64,000 bases of DNA from Alkalicoccobacillus gibsonii (GCF_016798245.1 NZ_JAEUZA010000003.1:1-64000); one strand, 5' to 3'; counted from the first letter of the stretch, positions 33,030 to 42,908 are shown. Numbers and translations: made by a program. Notes: generated from the letters alone by a model not told the origin.

Positions 33030-33866
33030 ATGAATGCTACGTTACAGGCAGTGATTAATTTTGCCCCGATTATAAAAGACACACTTGGCCCAACAGCCGC
33101 ATTGGGTGTGCTTGATACAGAAAAATTTGTCTACTTTGCACCATCTACTATATTAAAATTAGATGTTGAAGCAGGTAAGACTAGACTCGATCGACACGAT
33201 GTTTATGTTCGTGCCATTAAAGGAGAACATATAATTTCTAAAACGATGGATCCCTCAATATTTGGAGTGGCTGTTGTGACATCTGTTACACCCATTCGAG
33301 ATCTGGAAACAAATGAAGTAGTTGGATTGCTTTCTTTATCTAGAACCTTGGAACACCAAGATAAGTTAGATACAGAGCTTAGTAAGCTGAATGAGGTAAT
33401 CGATGCATTACAAGGGAAGGTTCAGCATGTAGCAGCTCAAGCTGAACAACTTTCAGCAACAAGTAATGACATCAGTCAACAGGCGGACAAAGCGAGTAAG
33501 AATTCGCACCAAATCGGTGAAGTGGTTCAATTAATTGAACAGATCTCTACCCAAACCAATCTACTTGGATTAAATGCAGCCATTGAGGCCGCGCGTTCAG
33601 GTGATGCCGGTCGAGGGTTTGGAGTAGTAGCTAATGAAATTCGTAAGTTATCTATTAACACTAAGGAAGCTGTGCAGACGATTGGAAAGTCACTTACTGA
33701 AATTCAATCTAGTATTGAAAAGTTATCTACAAATATAAATGAGATCTCCGCATCATCTGAAGAGCAATCTGCTACGATGGTTGAATTCATGAATGATACA
33801 CAAGCTTTAGATGTGAAGAGCAAACGAATTATTAAAACCATGAAAACAGCAATCAACCAAGAATAG
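33030..33866 (+). CDS. Soluble chemoreceptor-like protein (YfmS type) 1
   Basis: A 278-residue soluble methyl-accepting-type protein without membrane spans, in the style of Bacillus YfmS. The N-terminal about 110 residues are a small sensor domain ([20 protein letters not shown] to [11 protein letters not shown]). The C-terminal coiled coil contains the signalling hairpin [20 protein letters not shown] with [17 protein letters not shown] at 33030 is set by AGAGGAG 9 bp upstream. It likely feeds CheA from the cytosol. It is duplicated immediately downstream. Confidence 0.88.
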   Translation: MNATLQAVINFAPIIKDTLGPTAALGVLDTEKFVYFAPSTILKLDVEAGKTRLDRHDVYVRAIKGEHIISKTMDPSIFGVAVVTSVTPIRDLETNEVVGLLSLSRTLEHQDKLDTELSKLNEVIDALQGKVQHVAAQAEQLSATSNDISQQADKASKNSHQIGEVVQLIEQISTQTNLLGLNAAIEAARSGDAGRGFGVVANEIRKLSINTKEAVQTIGKSLTEIQSSIEKLSTNINEISASSEEQSATMVEFMNDTQALDVKSKRIIKTMKTAINQE

Positions 33867-33879
33867 GAGATTATGAATC

Positions 33880-34707
33880 ATGCATTTGACATTAAAGGCT
33901 TTAGTTAGTTTAGCTCCTGAGATTAAAAGAAATCTTGGGGACAGTAGTGCGGTCGTTGTGACAGATAGAGAGAAATTCATTTTCTCGTCACAATCAAAAG
34001 ACTTAGATTATAGTGCAAATGTTGGAGATGATGCCTTCACAGAGGAGAACGATATTCTTCGTAAGGCGCTTGCAGGAGATAAAGTGCAGATGCATATTCC
34101 AAAAGAACGCTATGGTGTAGGAATTCTGTACTCTGCAAGCCCCATCTTTGATGAGACTCAAAAAATCATCGGTGTGTTTCAAGTAACCAAAACACTGAAG
34201 GATGAAGAAATCCTGGATACGGAGTTAGATGATTTACGTGAAATTGTCGGTAGTTTGCAAGAGAAAATTCAACAAGTGGCTGCTCAAGCAGAAGAGTTAT
34301 CAGCGGCAAGCATGGATATTCATGGCCAAGCCGAACGAGCAAACGCTAATTCTGAAGAGATCGGTAAAGTGGTTCGCTTGATTGAAGACATCTCTGCTCA
34401 AACCAATCTCCTTGGATTAAACGCAGCCATCGAAGCTGCGCGTTCAGGTGATGCCGGTCGTGGATTTGGTGTAGTAGCTGATGAAGTCCGTAAGCTTTCT
34501 AATGGAACGAAGGAAGCCGTTGGCACAATCGGCCAATCCCTTCAGGAAATCCAAAAGAACATGGAACATCTTACGCTAAGTATCGCTGAAATCACCGCAG
34601 CATCAAATGATCAATCAAGTGTGATGACAGAGTTTATGGAAGATATTCAAAGCCTAGATAAACAAAGTAATGATATCGGGCAATATATTAAATCCATTAC
34701 AAATTAA
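33880..34707 (+). CDS. Soluble chemoreceptor-like protein (YfmS type) 2
   Basis: A 275-residue paralogue of the preceding gene product with the same layout. Sensor domain: [20 protein letters not shown] to [11 protein letters not shown]. The signalling tip [20 protein letters not shown] is identical, with [14 protein letters not shown]. The sensor halves differ far more than the tips, so the pair probably sense different ligands and share one kinase. The 13-bp gap marks an operon. A terminator follows. Confidence 0.88.
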   Translation: MHLTLKALVSLAPEIKRNLGDSSAVVVTDREKFIFSSQSKDLDYSANVGDDAFTEENDILRKALAGDKVQMHIPKERYGVGILYSASPIFDETQKIIGVFQVTKTLKDEEILDTELDDLREIVGSLQEKIQQVAAQAEELSAASMDIHGQAERANANSEEIGKVVRLIEDISAQTNLLGLNAAIEAARSGDAGRGFGVVADEVRKLSNGTKEAVGTIGQSLQEIQKNMEHLTLSIAEITAASNDQSSVMTEFMEDIQSLDKQSNDIGQYIKSITN

Positions 34708-34710
34708 AAG

Positions 34711-34752
34711 AAAGACATAAATGAATCAGGAAGGTTCATTTATGTCTTTTTA
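34711..34752. terminator. Bidirectional terminator
   Basis: AAAGACATAAATGAA and TTCATTTATGTCTTT form a 15-bp perfect stem with T runs. It ends both the chemoreceptor operon and the convergent ctaG operon. Confidence 0.9.
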
Positions 34753-35523
34753 TTCTGTTACGGCAGTTGTAAAAGAAAATCTTGGCCTGGTTGATCGATA
34801 CCACTGGCGGCATAATAGAAAAATGATGACCAAATCAACAAGGTCTCCACCATAATACATGATCTGACTGCCAATCTGTGCTTGATCCATTGGAATCCCA
34901 TCTGGCGGGCTAACATAAAGTGACTTTGAGAGTATGCCATGAGCAGCTATTGCAAGTACGAGTACAATCGATCGGTACACGTACGATAAACGATGATACA
35001 CGGGATCAATATAGAGAATGGATGCTGTAAAGAAATATCCTGCGATAAAGACATGAAAGTGAATGAACAGAAAGAGTAAGAGATCTTGATGCATCGCTTG
35101 ATACAGATTAGTCCGATATAAGATCCAAAGGCCTCCCACATTCAAAAGCGATGCGAAAATAGGATGAGTCACAAGTCGTCCAAACCAGCTTCTAAACAAT
35201 TGTGTGACCCCTCTTGCAGCCGAGATTGGTATTGTACGCAGCAGCAGAGTGATGGGCGCAGATAAAACTAAGAAAAGAGGTGCCAGCATACCGAGCAAAA
35301 GGTGGGTGATCATATGTGCTGGGAACCACGAATGAGACAGATCAGCAAGGGGACCAATTACCGAGACGATACCAGAGGCTGCACCTAAAAGTAAGAAAAT
35401 GATTCGGTAGATTGGCCATTTCCGATACGATTGATTTGAAACAACGACAGCAATTAAATAGCCGCTTACTACGACAACGAAGAATAGGAACAAAAGGAAT
35501 GAGCTGATGAGCGGGTTAGACAT
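34750..35523 (-). CDS. ctaG: CtaG, cytochrome c oxidase assembly factor
   Basis: A 257-residue membrane protein with seven spans of the CtaG (caa3_CtaG) family, required for copper insertion into the CuA/CuB centres of caa3 oxidase. Typical segments: DLSHSWFPAHMITHLLLGML with paired His, FIHFHVFIAGYFFTASILYI, and SKSLYVSPPDGIPMDQAQIG with MYYGGDLVDL. Its start overlaps the DUF2243 gene by 8 bp. Confidence 0.92.
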   Translation of the reverse strand: MSNPLISSFLLFLFFVVVVSGYLIAVVVSNQSYRKWPIYRIIFLLLGAASGIVSVIGPLADLSHSWFPAHMITHLLLGMLAPLFLVLSAPITLLLRTIPISAARGVTQLFRSWFGRLVTHPIFASLLNVGGLWILYRTNLYQAMHQDLLLFLFIHFHVFIAGYFFTASILYIDPVYHRLSYVYRSIVLVLAIAAHGILSKSLYVSPPDGIPMDQAQIGSQIMYYGGDLVDLVIIFLLCRQWYRSTRPRFSFTTAVTE

Positions 35524-35983
35524 GAGCCACTCTCATTTTGTGGCGTAGTAAAAAGAATAGACCGGCAACGATCATGATGACAGCTACGCCGTTCCAAACC
35601 AGGTCATAGACCCACACATTCTCGACGTAACGAATTTGATGGATTCGCATCCACTTATGCTGAATGAGCCCATCATACAATTGAAAGCCTCCTGATCCAA
35701 GAAGTGAGCCACCCCACCACAGTAGAGGAATATATGCCTGTCTTCGCTTTAAATCAGCCAATAAAAATAAAGAAGCGATCGTAGCAAACCAACTAAATGC
35801 ATGAAACAATCCATCCGAAATGAGTCCAATATCCGTTGTCGCTAAATCATAAATATGATGCCAACGTAACAACTGATGGAACACTACCTCATCCATAAAA
35901 GCAACCAGCCCCACTCCAAACAAAATCCCAGATAGCATATTGCGTTTTGAATAGTTGATTTGATTATGTAAGTTCGTAGCCAA
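35516..35983 (-). CDS. DUF2243 membrane protein
   Basis: A 155-residue protein with four membrane spans of the DUF2243 family. Seen: SGILFGVGLVAFMDEVVFHQ, LLRWHHIYD, SDGLFHAFSWFATIASLFLL and HKWMRIHQIRYVENVWVYDL. TTG start after GGAGGGG. Members are often coded with CtaG and are thought to help oxidase or copper maturation; the conserved histidines in the spans fit metal binding. Co-translation with ctaG is implied by the 8-bp overlap. Confidence 0.87.
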   Translation of the reverse strand: MATNLHNQINYSKRNMLSGILFGVGLVAFMDEVVFHQLLRWHHIYDLATTDIGLISDGLFHAFSWFATIASLFLLADLKRRQAYIPLLWWGGSLLGSGGFQLYDGLIQHKWMRIHQIRYVENVWVYDLVWNGVAVIMIVAGLFFLLRHKMRVAHV

Positions 35984-36000
35984 AATACCCCTCCACGAAT

Positions 36001-36262
36001 TAAGTCTTACTAGTGAGTATCCCCATGTGGAAATGGGGTCAAACCTTTATTGCAATCAATCTCAATCTAAAGTCGGAGAGGAAATCAATCCTAAGTCGTA
36101 AGGATTTTCTCAATAAATATAATACGATGGTGGAAGGGGAACAATTATGAGAGGGTACGTCTAAATAAGAGAAGGAATAACCCTCCTTAACGGTTTAACC
36201 TCTGATAAAAGGGGAATATTAAATAAACGTTTGTTTGACTAAAAGCGAAGGATGGATGCATC
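36001..36262. other. Intergenic region between divergent genes
   Basis: About 260 bp without a convincing reading frame. It holds the small inverted repeat CCCCAT (36021-36026) and ATGGGG (36033-36038), close to the start of the DUF2243-ctaG unit and so a possible operator. The rest is unstructured AT-rich DNA expected to carry both promoters. Confidence 0.35.
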
Positions 36263-36448
36263 ATGTTATACCTACTAGCGATCATCTTGCCACCTGTGGC
36301 GGTATTATTTGTAGGCAGGCCGTTTCAGGCAATTATCAATTTAATTTTAACACTTATCTTCTGGGTGCCTGGTGTCATTCACGCATGTTTGCTTGTCGCA
36401 GATAAGAAAGCAGATCAGAGGGCGAAGAAGTATGGAAGCAATAGATAA
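36263..36448 (+). CDS. YqaE/Pmp3-family membrane protein
   Basis: A 61-residue UPF0057 (Pmp3/YqaE) proteolipid with two spans: LYLLAIILPPVAVLFVGRPF and IINLILTLIFWVPGVIHACL. The conserved PP-x-AV start and W-x-PGxIHA turn are present. These proteins are induced by salt or membrane stress and modulate membrane potential. ATG preceded by GGATGG. Terminator follows. Confidence 0.92.
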   Translation: MLYLLAIILPPVAVLFVGRPFQAIINLILTLIFWVPGVIHACLLVADKKADQRAKKYGSNR

Positions 36449-36456
36449 AGGGTAAG

Positions 36457-36488
36457 AAGCAATGATCAAAATGGATCATTGCTTTTTT
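36457..36488 (+). terminator. Terminator after YqaE-like gene
   Basis: AAGCAATGATC-AAAATG-GATCATTGCTT followed by TTTT. Confidence 0.9.
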
Positions 36489-36558
36489 ATAGTTTAATTT
36501 CCAGTTGTATAAAGAACGTGTGTTCGGTTATACTACCTACTATAAGGTGGGATAACGA

Positions 36559-36891
36559 ATGATTAGAGAAGACATGTATCCATTGGTCAATCGGTATATT
36601 GTGTGTGCAACCGCACGGAATGTTATTGAGCGACATTTGAGGAAACTGCCAACGGAGCGTTTACGAATGATGTCTTATGAGCTTGGGAAGGAACTACATG
36701 AGCTCAAAAAAGAGATGCATAAGCAGCAAGTGAAACTGGCAAAGGTCCCTCCGTCAAGCTCTGACTTTTATGGATACACTCTCTATCACAAAGGCTGGCG
36801 ATCAGAACATCAAGTTTTAAAAGCCATTATTCAGCGAGAAGTAGAGGAACTGTTAGAGGAATTGAAGGTGAAGACTGTCTCCAAACGTTGA
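36559..36891 (+). CDS. Hypothetical helical protein, 110 aa
   Basis: A soluble, highly charged protein predicted all-helical, with long amphipathic segments (NVIERHLRKLPTERLRMMSY, GKELHELKKEMHKQQVKLAK and IIQREVEELLEELKVKTV). A short YGYTLYHKGW-like loop separates them. AGGTGGGATAACG precedes ATG. Not recognised. It could be a coiled-coil or nucleic-acid-associated protein. Single gene. Confidence 0.6.
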   Translation: MIREDMYPLVNRYIVCATARNVIERHLRKLPTERLRMMSYELGKELHELKKEMHKQQVKLAKVPPSSSDFYGYTLYHKGWRSEHQVLKAIIQREVEELLEELKVKTVSKR

Positions 36892-37065
36892 GCTACAGTA
36901 TTTAACCGATTGGAGGTCGGTACAACCATTGGTTCCCAACGCGCATGAGAAAATGCTCTAATGAAGATAGTAAACGGGTCTCCTATGTTTAAAGTAAGTT
37001 TGGGAATGGATAAATAATCCATTCAATGTTTGATAATTAATCGTTTTCTTTCATATAAGCCAAGC

Positions 37066-38262
37066 TTAGGTCTTAACTGTCATCGATCGTTTACGCAATT
37101 GTTTAATGACAATTTCTGAACAGATTAACATACTAACTAAAAAGAAGAGTATTACAAATGGAAGTAATGATAGTGTTGTTTTATCAGCTAGTAATCCAAA
37201 AATTGGAGGGAAGAATGTACTACCAGTATAAGCAACGGCCATCTGATAACCCATTAGTCGAATCGAATTTTCCTTGCCAAATCGTCTAGGTGTTTCATGA
37301 AGTAAGGCTGGATAGATAGGGGCCAAACCTAACCCAATCATTAAGAACCCCAAGATCGAAACACTCGTTGATAAAGGAATGAAAAGCAGAGTAACTCCAA
37401 TGATTCCACAGATTTGACCTGATAAGATTAATGTCCTATTGCTAAGCTTAAAAGAAATAAACCCTGTAATAAATCTCCCTATAGTAATTCCTCCATAATA
37501 AAGAGAGATCAATAAAGCTGCATGCTCTACAGATACACCCTTAGAAAAGACTAAATAACTCGCTCCCCAAAGCCCCACTGTTGCTTCTGTTCCTGCACAA
37601 AACATAAAAGATGCTAACGATGGTTTAATCCCTTTTAGACGAAACAACTTTTTTTCAAATGGCTGATCATATCCTTCATCAGTACTACTAGACGTTTGAT
37701 TTCCTTTATGAGATGCGACCCTTTTCCATAACGGGATAGAAAATAACAGTATGATAACGAGTACAAATTGCATGATCGAAACAATCACATAGCCATTTCT
37801 CCATGAATTAGATTCAGATAGTGTCATGGCCATGATAAATGGCCCGGCAGTTGCACCTAAACCCCAAAAACAATGTAGCCAGTTCATATGATGCGCTTTA
37901 TAATTGTCAGCTACGAAATTATTTAAGGCAACATCCACGGCCCCTCCACCTAGACCAAGAGGGATTGCTAATAAGATGAACCATACTAAAGAAGGAGCAA
38001 ACGCAAATCCTAGCAGTGATCCTGCAGTTAAAACGCAACTTATAAATGTGAGCAATCCAGTGCCAAACTTATCAATAAAAAAACGACTTGTTAAGCTTGA
38101 GATGATCGTTCCTGCAGCAATGATCATAGAGATAACGCCAGCTGCACTGAGTGGCACAGAAAGATCACTACTGATTACAGGCCATGCTGTTCCAAGAAGT
38201 GAATCAGGTAATCCTAAGCTTATAAATGCAAGGTAAATAATAATTAGAAATGCTGTAGCCAA
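37066..38262 (-). CDS. MFS transporter
   Basis: A 398-residue major-facilitator permease with 12 spans, in the fucose-permease-like group. Start IIYLAFISLGLPDSLLGTAW; A-motif region SRFFIDKFGTGLLT; the FWGLGATAGPFIM helix; and LGLAPIYPALLHETPRRFG late in the protein. TTG start (38262) 7 bp after AAGGAGG. No metabolic neighbour defines the substrate. Confidence 0.88.
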   Translation of the reverse strand: MATAFLIIIYLAFISLGLPDSLLGTAWPVISSDLSVPLSAAGVISMIIAAGTIISSLTSRFFIDKFGTGLLTFISCVLTAGSLLGFAFAPSLVWFILLAIPLGLGGGAVDVALNNFVADNYKAHHMNWLHCFWGLGATAGPFIMAMTLSESNSWRNGYVIVSIMQFVLVIILLFSIPLWKRVASHKGNQTSSSTDEGYDQPFEKKLFRLKGIKPSLASFMFCAGTEATVGLWGASYLVFSKGVSVEHAALLISLYYGGITIGRFITGFISFKLSNRTLILSGQICGIIGVTLLFIPLSTSVSILGFLMIGLGLAPIYPALLHETPRRFGKENSIRLMGYQMAVAYTGSTFFPPIFGLLADKTTLSLLPFVILFFLVSMLICSEIVIKQLRKRSMTVKT

Positions 38263-38394
38263 ACATCTTCCTCCTTAAAATAAGTTTGAAACACATGAAA
38301 GTTGACTTTTACATATGTAGTATTGTAACTTAAATAAAGAACTTAATAAAGGAGCTTTATTAAGTTTGAGAAAAATAATAAGAAGGTGTTCTAA

Positions 38395-38775
38395 ATGAGA
38401 ATTGAACATGTAGCTATATGGGTTAAAGATCTTGAAAAGATGCGTAGTTTTTATTGTGAAATGTTTCAAGCCGTAAGTAACGAAAAGTATATAAATGCTA
38501 AAAAAGGATTTGAATCGTACTTTCTAACGTTTGAATCTGGGGCAAGACTTGAACTAATGAAAAAACAAGATATAGATCAAGGGCAAAGTAATAAACGAAT
38601 TGGATATGCTCATATAGCCTTTTCACTAAATAGTAAGAATAAAGTTGATTGCACAACAGAGGTTTTATCTGATTATGGATGCAAACATATAGATGGTCCT
38701 AGGGTAACGGGGGATGGATATTATGAAAGTGTCCTTTTAGATCCCGAAGGAAATACAATTGAACTAACAATATAA
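38395..38775 (+). CDS. VOC-family (glyoxalase-like) protein
   Basis: A 126-residue vicinal-oxygen-chelate protein of two beta-alpha-beta-beta-beta modules. Metal or ligand residues are visible in MRIEHVAIWVKDLEKMRSFY (His5), GARLELM (Glu), GYAHIAFSL (His) and DPEGNTIELTI (Glu near the end). The His/Glu/His/Glu set suggests a glyoxalase I- or epimerase-like active site. GAAGGTGT precedes ATG. Substrate unknown. Confidence 0.88.
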   Translation: MRIEHVAIWVKDLEKMRSFYCEMFQAVSNEKYINAKKGFESYFLTFESGARLELMKKQDIDQGQSNKRIGYAHIAFSLNSKNKVDCTTEVLSDYGCKHIDGPRVTGDGYYESVLLDPEGNTIELTI

Positions 38776-38844
38776 AAGACATAGTAGATGTGAATCGGTT
38801 AAGCCATTTAGAATATATTGCATTCATTTTGAAATGAGGTCTGT

Positions 38845-39549
38845 ATGGTAAAATACCAGCACATTGCAGAAGCAATTGAAATGAAAATAACGAAGAATGA
38901 ACCGTATTATATGGGGAAGCTACCTGTAGTAGAAACCTTAATGGCAACGTATGAGGTCAGTAAAAGTACGATCATTAAGTCTTTGGATATTTTAGAAGAG
39001 AAGGGTCTGATCTATCAGGTTAGAGGGAGTGGAATCTATGTTAGAAAACCCAAGAGACAATCTGGATATTTAAAATACCCCCAACATGTATTGAATGAGG
39101 TTAATAGCGACACAGATAGAGTCTTAGAAACGGTTAAGCTAACAATTCAACAGCCTAATAGGGAAACCGCCCATTTACTTGAACTAAGCGATACCGATGA
39201 AATTTACTATCTAGAGCGTATCCACTCTATTGATGGGGAAGTAATATGTATTGAAAAGAGTTACTATAACAAGAAACATGTAACGTATTTAAACTATGAA
39301 ATCACAACGGGTTCAATCATAGATTATATTAAGAAAGCGTATGGTTATCAGAGTATTCATTTTGAAACCTATCTTAATGTGGATGTTCTTTCTAATTTAG
39401 AAGCCAAAATTTTAGGTTTAAATGAAAACGATCCGAAAATCAATGTTAACGTTATGTATTATTTACCCAATTATAATCCACTGGGATTAAAAGATTTAAC
39501 TTATCATTATAAAAGGTCTACATTTCATTTTCAAACAACGAGTGGTTGA
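38845..39549 (+). CDS. GntR-family regulator with UTRA domain
   Basis: A 234-residue HutC-type regulator. Winged HTH at the N-terminus (KLPVVETLMATYEVSKSTII, then DILEEKGLIYQVRGSGIYVR) and a chorismate-lyase-fold UTRA effector domain from residue about 85 (LLELSDTDEIYYLERIHSID, CIEKSYYNKKHVTYL). It usually senses sugar phosphates or amino-acid derivatives. No linked target operon is obvious beyond the VOC gene upstream. Confidence 0.9.
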   Translation: MVKYQHIAEAIEMKITKNEPYYMGKLPVVETLMATYEVSKSTIIKSLDILEEKGLIYQVRGSGIYVRKPKRQSGYLKYPQHVLNEVNSDTDRVLETVKLTIQQPNRETAHLLELSDTDEIYYLERIHSIDGEVICIEKSYYNKKHVTYLNYEITTGSIIDYIKKAYGYQSIHFETYLNVDVLSNLEAKILGLNENDPKINVNVMYYLPNYNPLGLKDLTYHYKRSTFHFQTTSG

Positions 39550-39580
39550 AGGATAACCCCCAAAAAAACTCTATAAAAAT

Positions 39581-39605
39581 CCCCCTGACTTCTTATGTCA
39601 GAGGG
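39581..39605 (-). terminator. Terminator between convergent genes
   Basis: CCCCCTGACTT and AAGTCAGGGGG-like arms (CCCTGAC-TTCTTAT-GTCAGAGGG with one mismatch). On the minus strand it is followed by ATTTTTATAG. Confidence 0.7.
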
Positions 39606-39613
39606 ACGAAAAA

Positions 39614-40468
39614 TTATACACTCGATTTTGTGAGTCCAGTCTCTTCCATACTCCAGTCCCACAGCTTGAGTGCAAGTTCATCATCGGCTGCTCGTTTTGA
39701 GATCGGTGCTTGTTGTTCTTTTATAAAATACTCTCCTGTTACACCATCTAGTTCTGAACTCGTAGCAAGATAAACAGCTGTTTTTGACCCTTGCTCGGGA
39801 GTAAGGAAAAACGGCTTAAGCACACGATGAATGGCTTTTCCAAACCCTGTATCACGGTTCACTCCTAGATTTGTTGCAACTGCACCTGGGTGTAGAGCGT
39901 TTACCGTCACACTTGTACTTATTAGCTCTTTTGCTAGCTTTCTAGCAAAAAGAACATTGGCTAGCTTAGATTGTCCGTATCCTTTCATCACATTAAACCC
40001 TGAATGCAATTGAAGGTTATCAAAGTCAAGCTTGCCCCATTTATGCGCACCGGATGACACTATGACAATTCGACCATCAGAGGAATCTTTAATTTTTCCA
40101 AGCAATAATTGAATGAGTAGAAAATGCCCAAGATGGTTCACACCTAACATTGATTCATAGCCATCTGCCGTCTCCTGTCGTTTTGTTGATACCACTCCTG
40201 CATTCGCTACGAAAATATCTAGCTGTTGCTCGGATTTAAGAAATCGTTTTGCATATGAGCGAATATTCTCCAAAGAAGCAAGGTCACACAACTGTAATTC
40301 AACCGACCCCTTTGTTAGTTGCTGCTCCGCTTTTTTTAATGCTTCTTTCCCACGTTCCTCATTTCTACAGAGCATGATGACATGTATATCTTTGTTCGCA
40401 ATGGCCACAGATGTAGCCAGCCCCATCCCAGAATTTGCACCGGTCACAATGGCTACTTTTCTATTCAT
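39614..40468 (-). CDS. Short-chain dehydrogenase/reductase
   Basis: A 284-residue SDR similar to retinol-dehydrogenase-type oxidoreductases. NAD(P) motif TGANSGMGLA at residues 9-18, the structural VANAGV at 87-92, and the catalytic Ser139 (IVSSGAH), Tyr164 and Lys168 (YGQSK). Arg at the end of the second strand (MLCRNEER) suggests NADPH preference. ATG at 40468 fits AAAGGA better than the upstream in-frame GTG. Substrate unknown. Confidence 0.9.
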   Translation of the reverse strand: MNRKVAIVTGANSGMGLATSVAIANKDIHVIMLCRNEERGKEALKKAEQQLTKGSVELQLCDLASLENIRSYAKRFLKSEQQLDIFVANAGVVSTKRQETADGYESMLGVNHLGHFLLIQLLLGKIKDSSDGRIVIVSSGAHKWGKLDFDNLQLHSGFNVMKGYGQSKLANVLFARKLAKELISTSVTVNALHPGAVATNLGVNRDTGFGKAIHRVLKPFFLTPEQGSKTAVYLATSSELDGVTGEYFIKEQQAPISKRAADDELALKLWDWSMEETGLTKSSV

Positions 40469-40597
40469 AACAACCACATCCTTTTTAACCTCTCATTATC
40501 TGTTATCTTACATTAGGTACATGGTTATTGAATACTAAAAGCAATGATTAAAGGCTCTTCATTAAATACGTCATGTTAAGGAATAACGATCAATATG

Positions 40598-41449
40598 TTA
40601 ATGATTCTCTGAAAATCTGTTCATCATTCGCTTTAATTTCATTTCTGTATCGGTATCTTCAACTGGTGTATAGATACTACATCTCAAATCCATGTCACCT
40701 TGCACCTGAAGAGAGGTTAAGTTAAATAACATTTTTCCTGCTTTAGCATGTCTAAATTCAATCATCATTTCTGGTGCTTTACTTACTTGACTGGCCTTCC
40801 ATAACTCTTGAAACTCTGGATAAGATTCGGTCATCTCTTCAATAAAAAGGTTATACCATTCGTCTCCTAAATAACGACCATAATACGTACGAAAAATAGC
40901 AAGAAATCCTTTTACAAAATGCTCCCAGTTAACAGCCAACGTTTTTAGTTCTTTCCTTGAGAAGATTAGCTTAATTAAATTTCTTTCTTCTATTGGTACC
41001 TGTTCAAAGTCTAAAAAAACATGGGCCGCTGCTGGATTCCATCCGACTATGTGGCAGTGACGATCAGTAATAATACTTGGACAATAGGATAATTCATTCA
41101 CTATCTTTTTTAGTGATGGACTAGGCTCTGAATATTGTCTTTTATATTGGGGGACTTCTATTTTTGTATCAAGAGCTAAATCATACAAATAATCTTTCTC
41201 ATCATTATTTAGTTTAAGTGCCATAGATATATTATCTAATACACTTGCCGATACTTTAATATCTCTGCCTTGCTCAAGCCATGTATACCAAGTGGTGCTT
41301 ACTCCTGCTAATAAGGCTACTTCTTCTCTTCTAAGTCCTGGAGTTCTTCTTCTTGTACCAGCAGGCAAACCAACAGCCTCAGGTTTAATTTTTGCACGTT
41401 TATTAATCAGGAAATCTGATAAAGCCTCTAATCTACTTTTATCATTCAT
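40598..41449 (-). CDS. XRE-family regulator with MmyB-like ligand domain
   Basis: A 283-residue regulator with an N-terminal HTH (LSDFLINKRAKIKPEAVGLP, TPGLRREEVALLAGVSTTWY, TWLEQGRDIKVSASVLDNIS) and a C-terminal MmyB-type PAS-like domain (from about 100, ITDRHCHIVGWNPAAAHVFL), thought to bind lipid-like ligands in this family. ATG at 41449 has AGGAG 8 bp upstream. It is divergent from an orphan FabF-type gene, its likely target. Confidence 0.9.
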   Translation of the reverse strand: MNDKSRLEALSDFLINKRAKIKPEAVGLPAGTRRRTPGLRREEVALLAGVSTTWYTWLEQGRDIKVSASVLDNISMALKLNNDEKDYLYDLALDTKIEVPQYKRQYSEPSPSLKKIVNELSYCPSIITDRHCHIVGWNPAAAHVFLDFEQVPIEERNLIKLIFSRKELKTLAVNWEHFVKGFLAIFRTYYGRYLGDEWYNLFIEEMTESYPEFQELWKASQVSKAPEMMIEFRHAKAGKMLFNLTSLQVQGDMDLRCSIYTPVEDTDTEMKLKRMMNRFSENH

Positions 41450-41511
41450 TTTTTTGCTCCTAAACATCACTAAATTTTAAACAGTTATTAAATATACTAG
41501 GATAAACCACA

Positions 41512-41547
41512 ACTTGTAATAGGATAATTCATCTGTAAAATACAAGT
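41512..41547. promoter_or_regulatory. Inverted repeat between MmyB-type regulator and fabF
   Basis: ACTTGTA (41512-41518) and TACAAGT (41541-41547) form a spaced inverted repeat (22-bp gap) in the shared divergent promoter region. It is a candidate operator for the XRE/MmyB protein. Confidence 0.35.
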
Positions 41548-41573
41548 ATATTCTTGAACAGGAGAGATGGATA

Positions 41574-42809
41574 GTGGAAAGAGTTGTGATTACAGGCATT
41601 GGTATTGTTTCACCTTTAGGAAATGATATAGATACATTCTGGAGAAATTTAATTGAAGGGAAATCCGGGATATCATCTATTGATACATTCGATACAGCTA
41701 ACCACAAAACAAAAATAGCAGGTATTGTTAGAGATTTTGATGTTAGCACTATGTTTGCAAAGAATGAGGCAAGGCGTTTAGATCGATTTTCTCAATTCGC
41801 ATTGGCAGCTGCTGAACAAGCTTGGACTGATTCTAACCTATCTACGGAAGAATTAGATTTAGAACGTTTGGGTGTCTACGTAGGGTCTGGAATAGGGGGT
41901 CTTGAGACGTTAATAAATAATGTAGATATACTTAGACAGAAGGGGACAAGAAGAGTGAGCCCAACTCTTGTACCTTCTATAATGTCTAACGCAGCAGCAG
42001 CCCAAATAAGTATTAAATGGAATGCAATGGGACCTTCTCTTTCGCCTGTGTCAGCTTGTGCAATAGGTAATACAGCTATCGGCGAAGCTTTTAGGCTCAT
42101 ACGCTCTGGAGAGGCTGATGTCATTTTTGCTGGTGGAACAGAAGCTGCTATAACTGATTTATCATTAGCTAGTTTTGGTAATGCTACTGCTTTATCTACA
42201 AGAAATCATGAGCCTAATAAAGCTAGTCGTCCATTTGATAAGAGCAGAGATGGATTTGTCATGTCAGAAGGAGCAGGGATCTTAATTTTAGAGTCCCATT
42301 CACATGCGTTACAGCGAAAAGCAAAGATCTATGCTGAGGTTGTAGGATATGGTGCTAGTTCAGATGCACATCATATTGTAGCTACACACCCCGAAGGCAG
42401 AGGAGCCTATCTTGCAATGAGAGCGGCTCTGAGGAGTGCCAAGCTATCAACTGAAGAAATTGATGTGATTAATGCTCATGCAACAAGTACAAAGGTTGGA
42501 GACATCTCTGAAACAATGGCTATCAAAAAACTGTTTAACGATCAAGCTTATCACATCCCGATAACAGCAAATAAATCAATGCTTGGTCATATGCTCGGTG
42601 CAGCTGGTGGAGCTGAAGCCATCGCATTGGCGTTAAGTTTGAAAGAAGGTATTATCCCTCCAACTATTAACTTAGAAAGCCCTGATTCTTTATGTGATCT
42701 AGATTATGTTCCAGAAAAAGCTCGTCAAGTGGATATAAAAAACGGACTGTCTAATTCGTTTGGATTTGGTGGCCATAATGCTGCTATTGTTCTAAAGAAA
42801 TACGAGTAA
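41574..42809 (+). CDS. fabF: Beta-ketoacyl-ACP synthase II (FabF-type), orphan
   Basis: A 411-residue condensing enzyme of full FabF length. The Cys-His-His triad is intact: Cys162 in SPVSACAIGNTAIGEA, His302 in INAHATSTKVGD and His339 in NKSMLGHMLGAAGG, with Lys334. GTG start with AGGAGAG upstream. It is not next to fabH, acpP or other fatty-acid genes, so it is probably a second copy. The divergent MmyB-like regulator may adjust it to membrane lipid state. FabF extends acyl-ACP and sets unsaturated/branched chain length. Confidence 0.92.
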   Translation: MERVVITGIGIVSPLGNDIDTFWRNLIEGKSGISSIDTFDTANHKTKIAGIVRDFDVSTMFAKNEARRLDRFSQFALAAAEQAWTDSNLSTEELDLERLGVYVGSGIGGLETLINNVDILRQKGTRRVSPTLVPSIMSNAAAAQISIKWNAMGPSLSPVSACAIGNTAIGEAFRLIRSGEADVIFAGGTEAAITDLSLASFGNATALSTRNHEPNKASRPFDKSRDGFVMSEGAGILILESHSHALQRKAKIYAEVVGYGASSDAHHIVATHPEGRGAYLAMRAALRSAKLSTEEIDVINAHATSTKVGDISETMAIKKLFNDQAYHIPITANKSMLGHMLGAAGGAEAIALALSLKEGIIPPTINLESPDSLCDLDYVPEKARQVDIKNGLSNSFGFGGHNAAIVLKKYE

Positions 42810-42908
42810 TTTTTATGTGGGTTTTAAGTGACTAGAAGCGGTGAAACATCAAAAAAGATAATGAAATAGATCCATTCTCTTTTATTTAATAGATGAAGGG
42901 AAGACACC

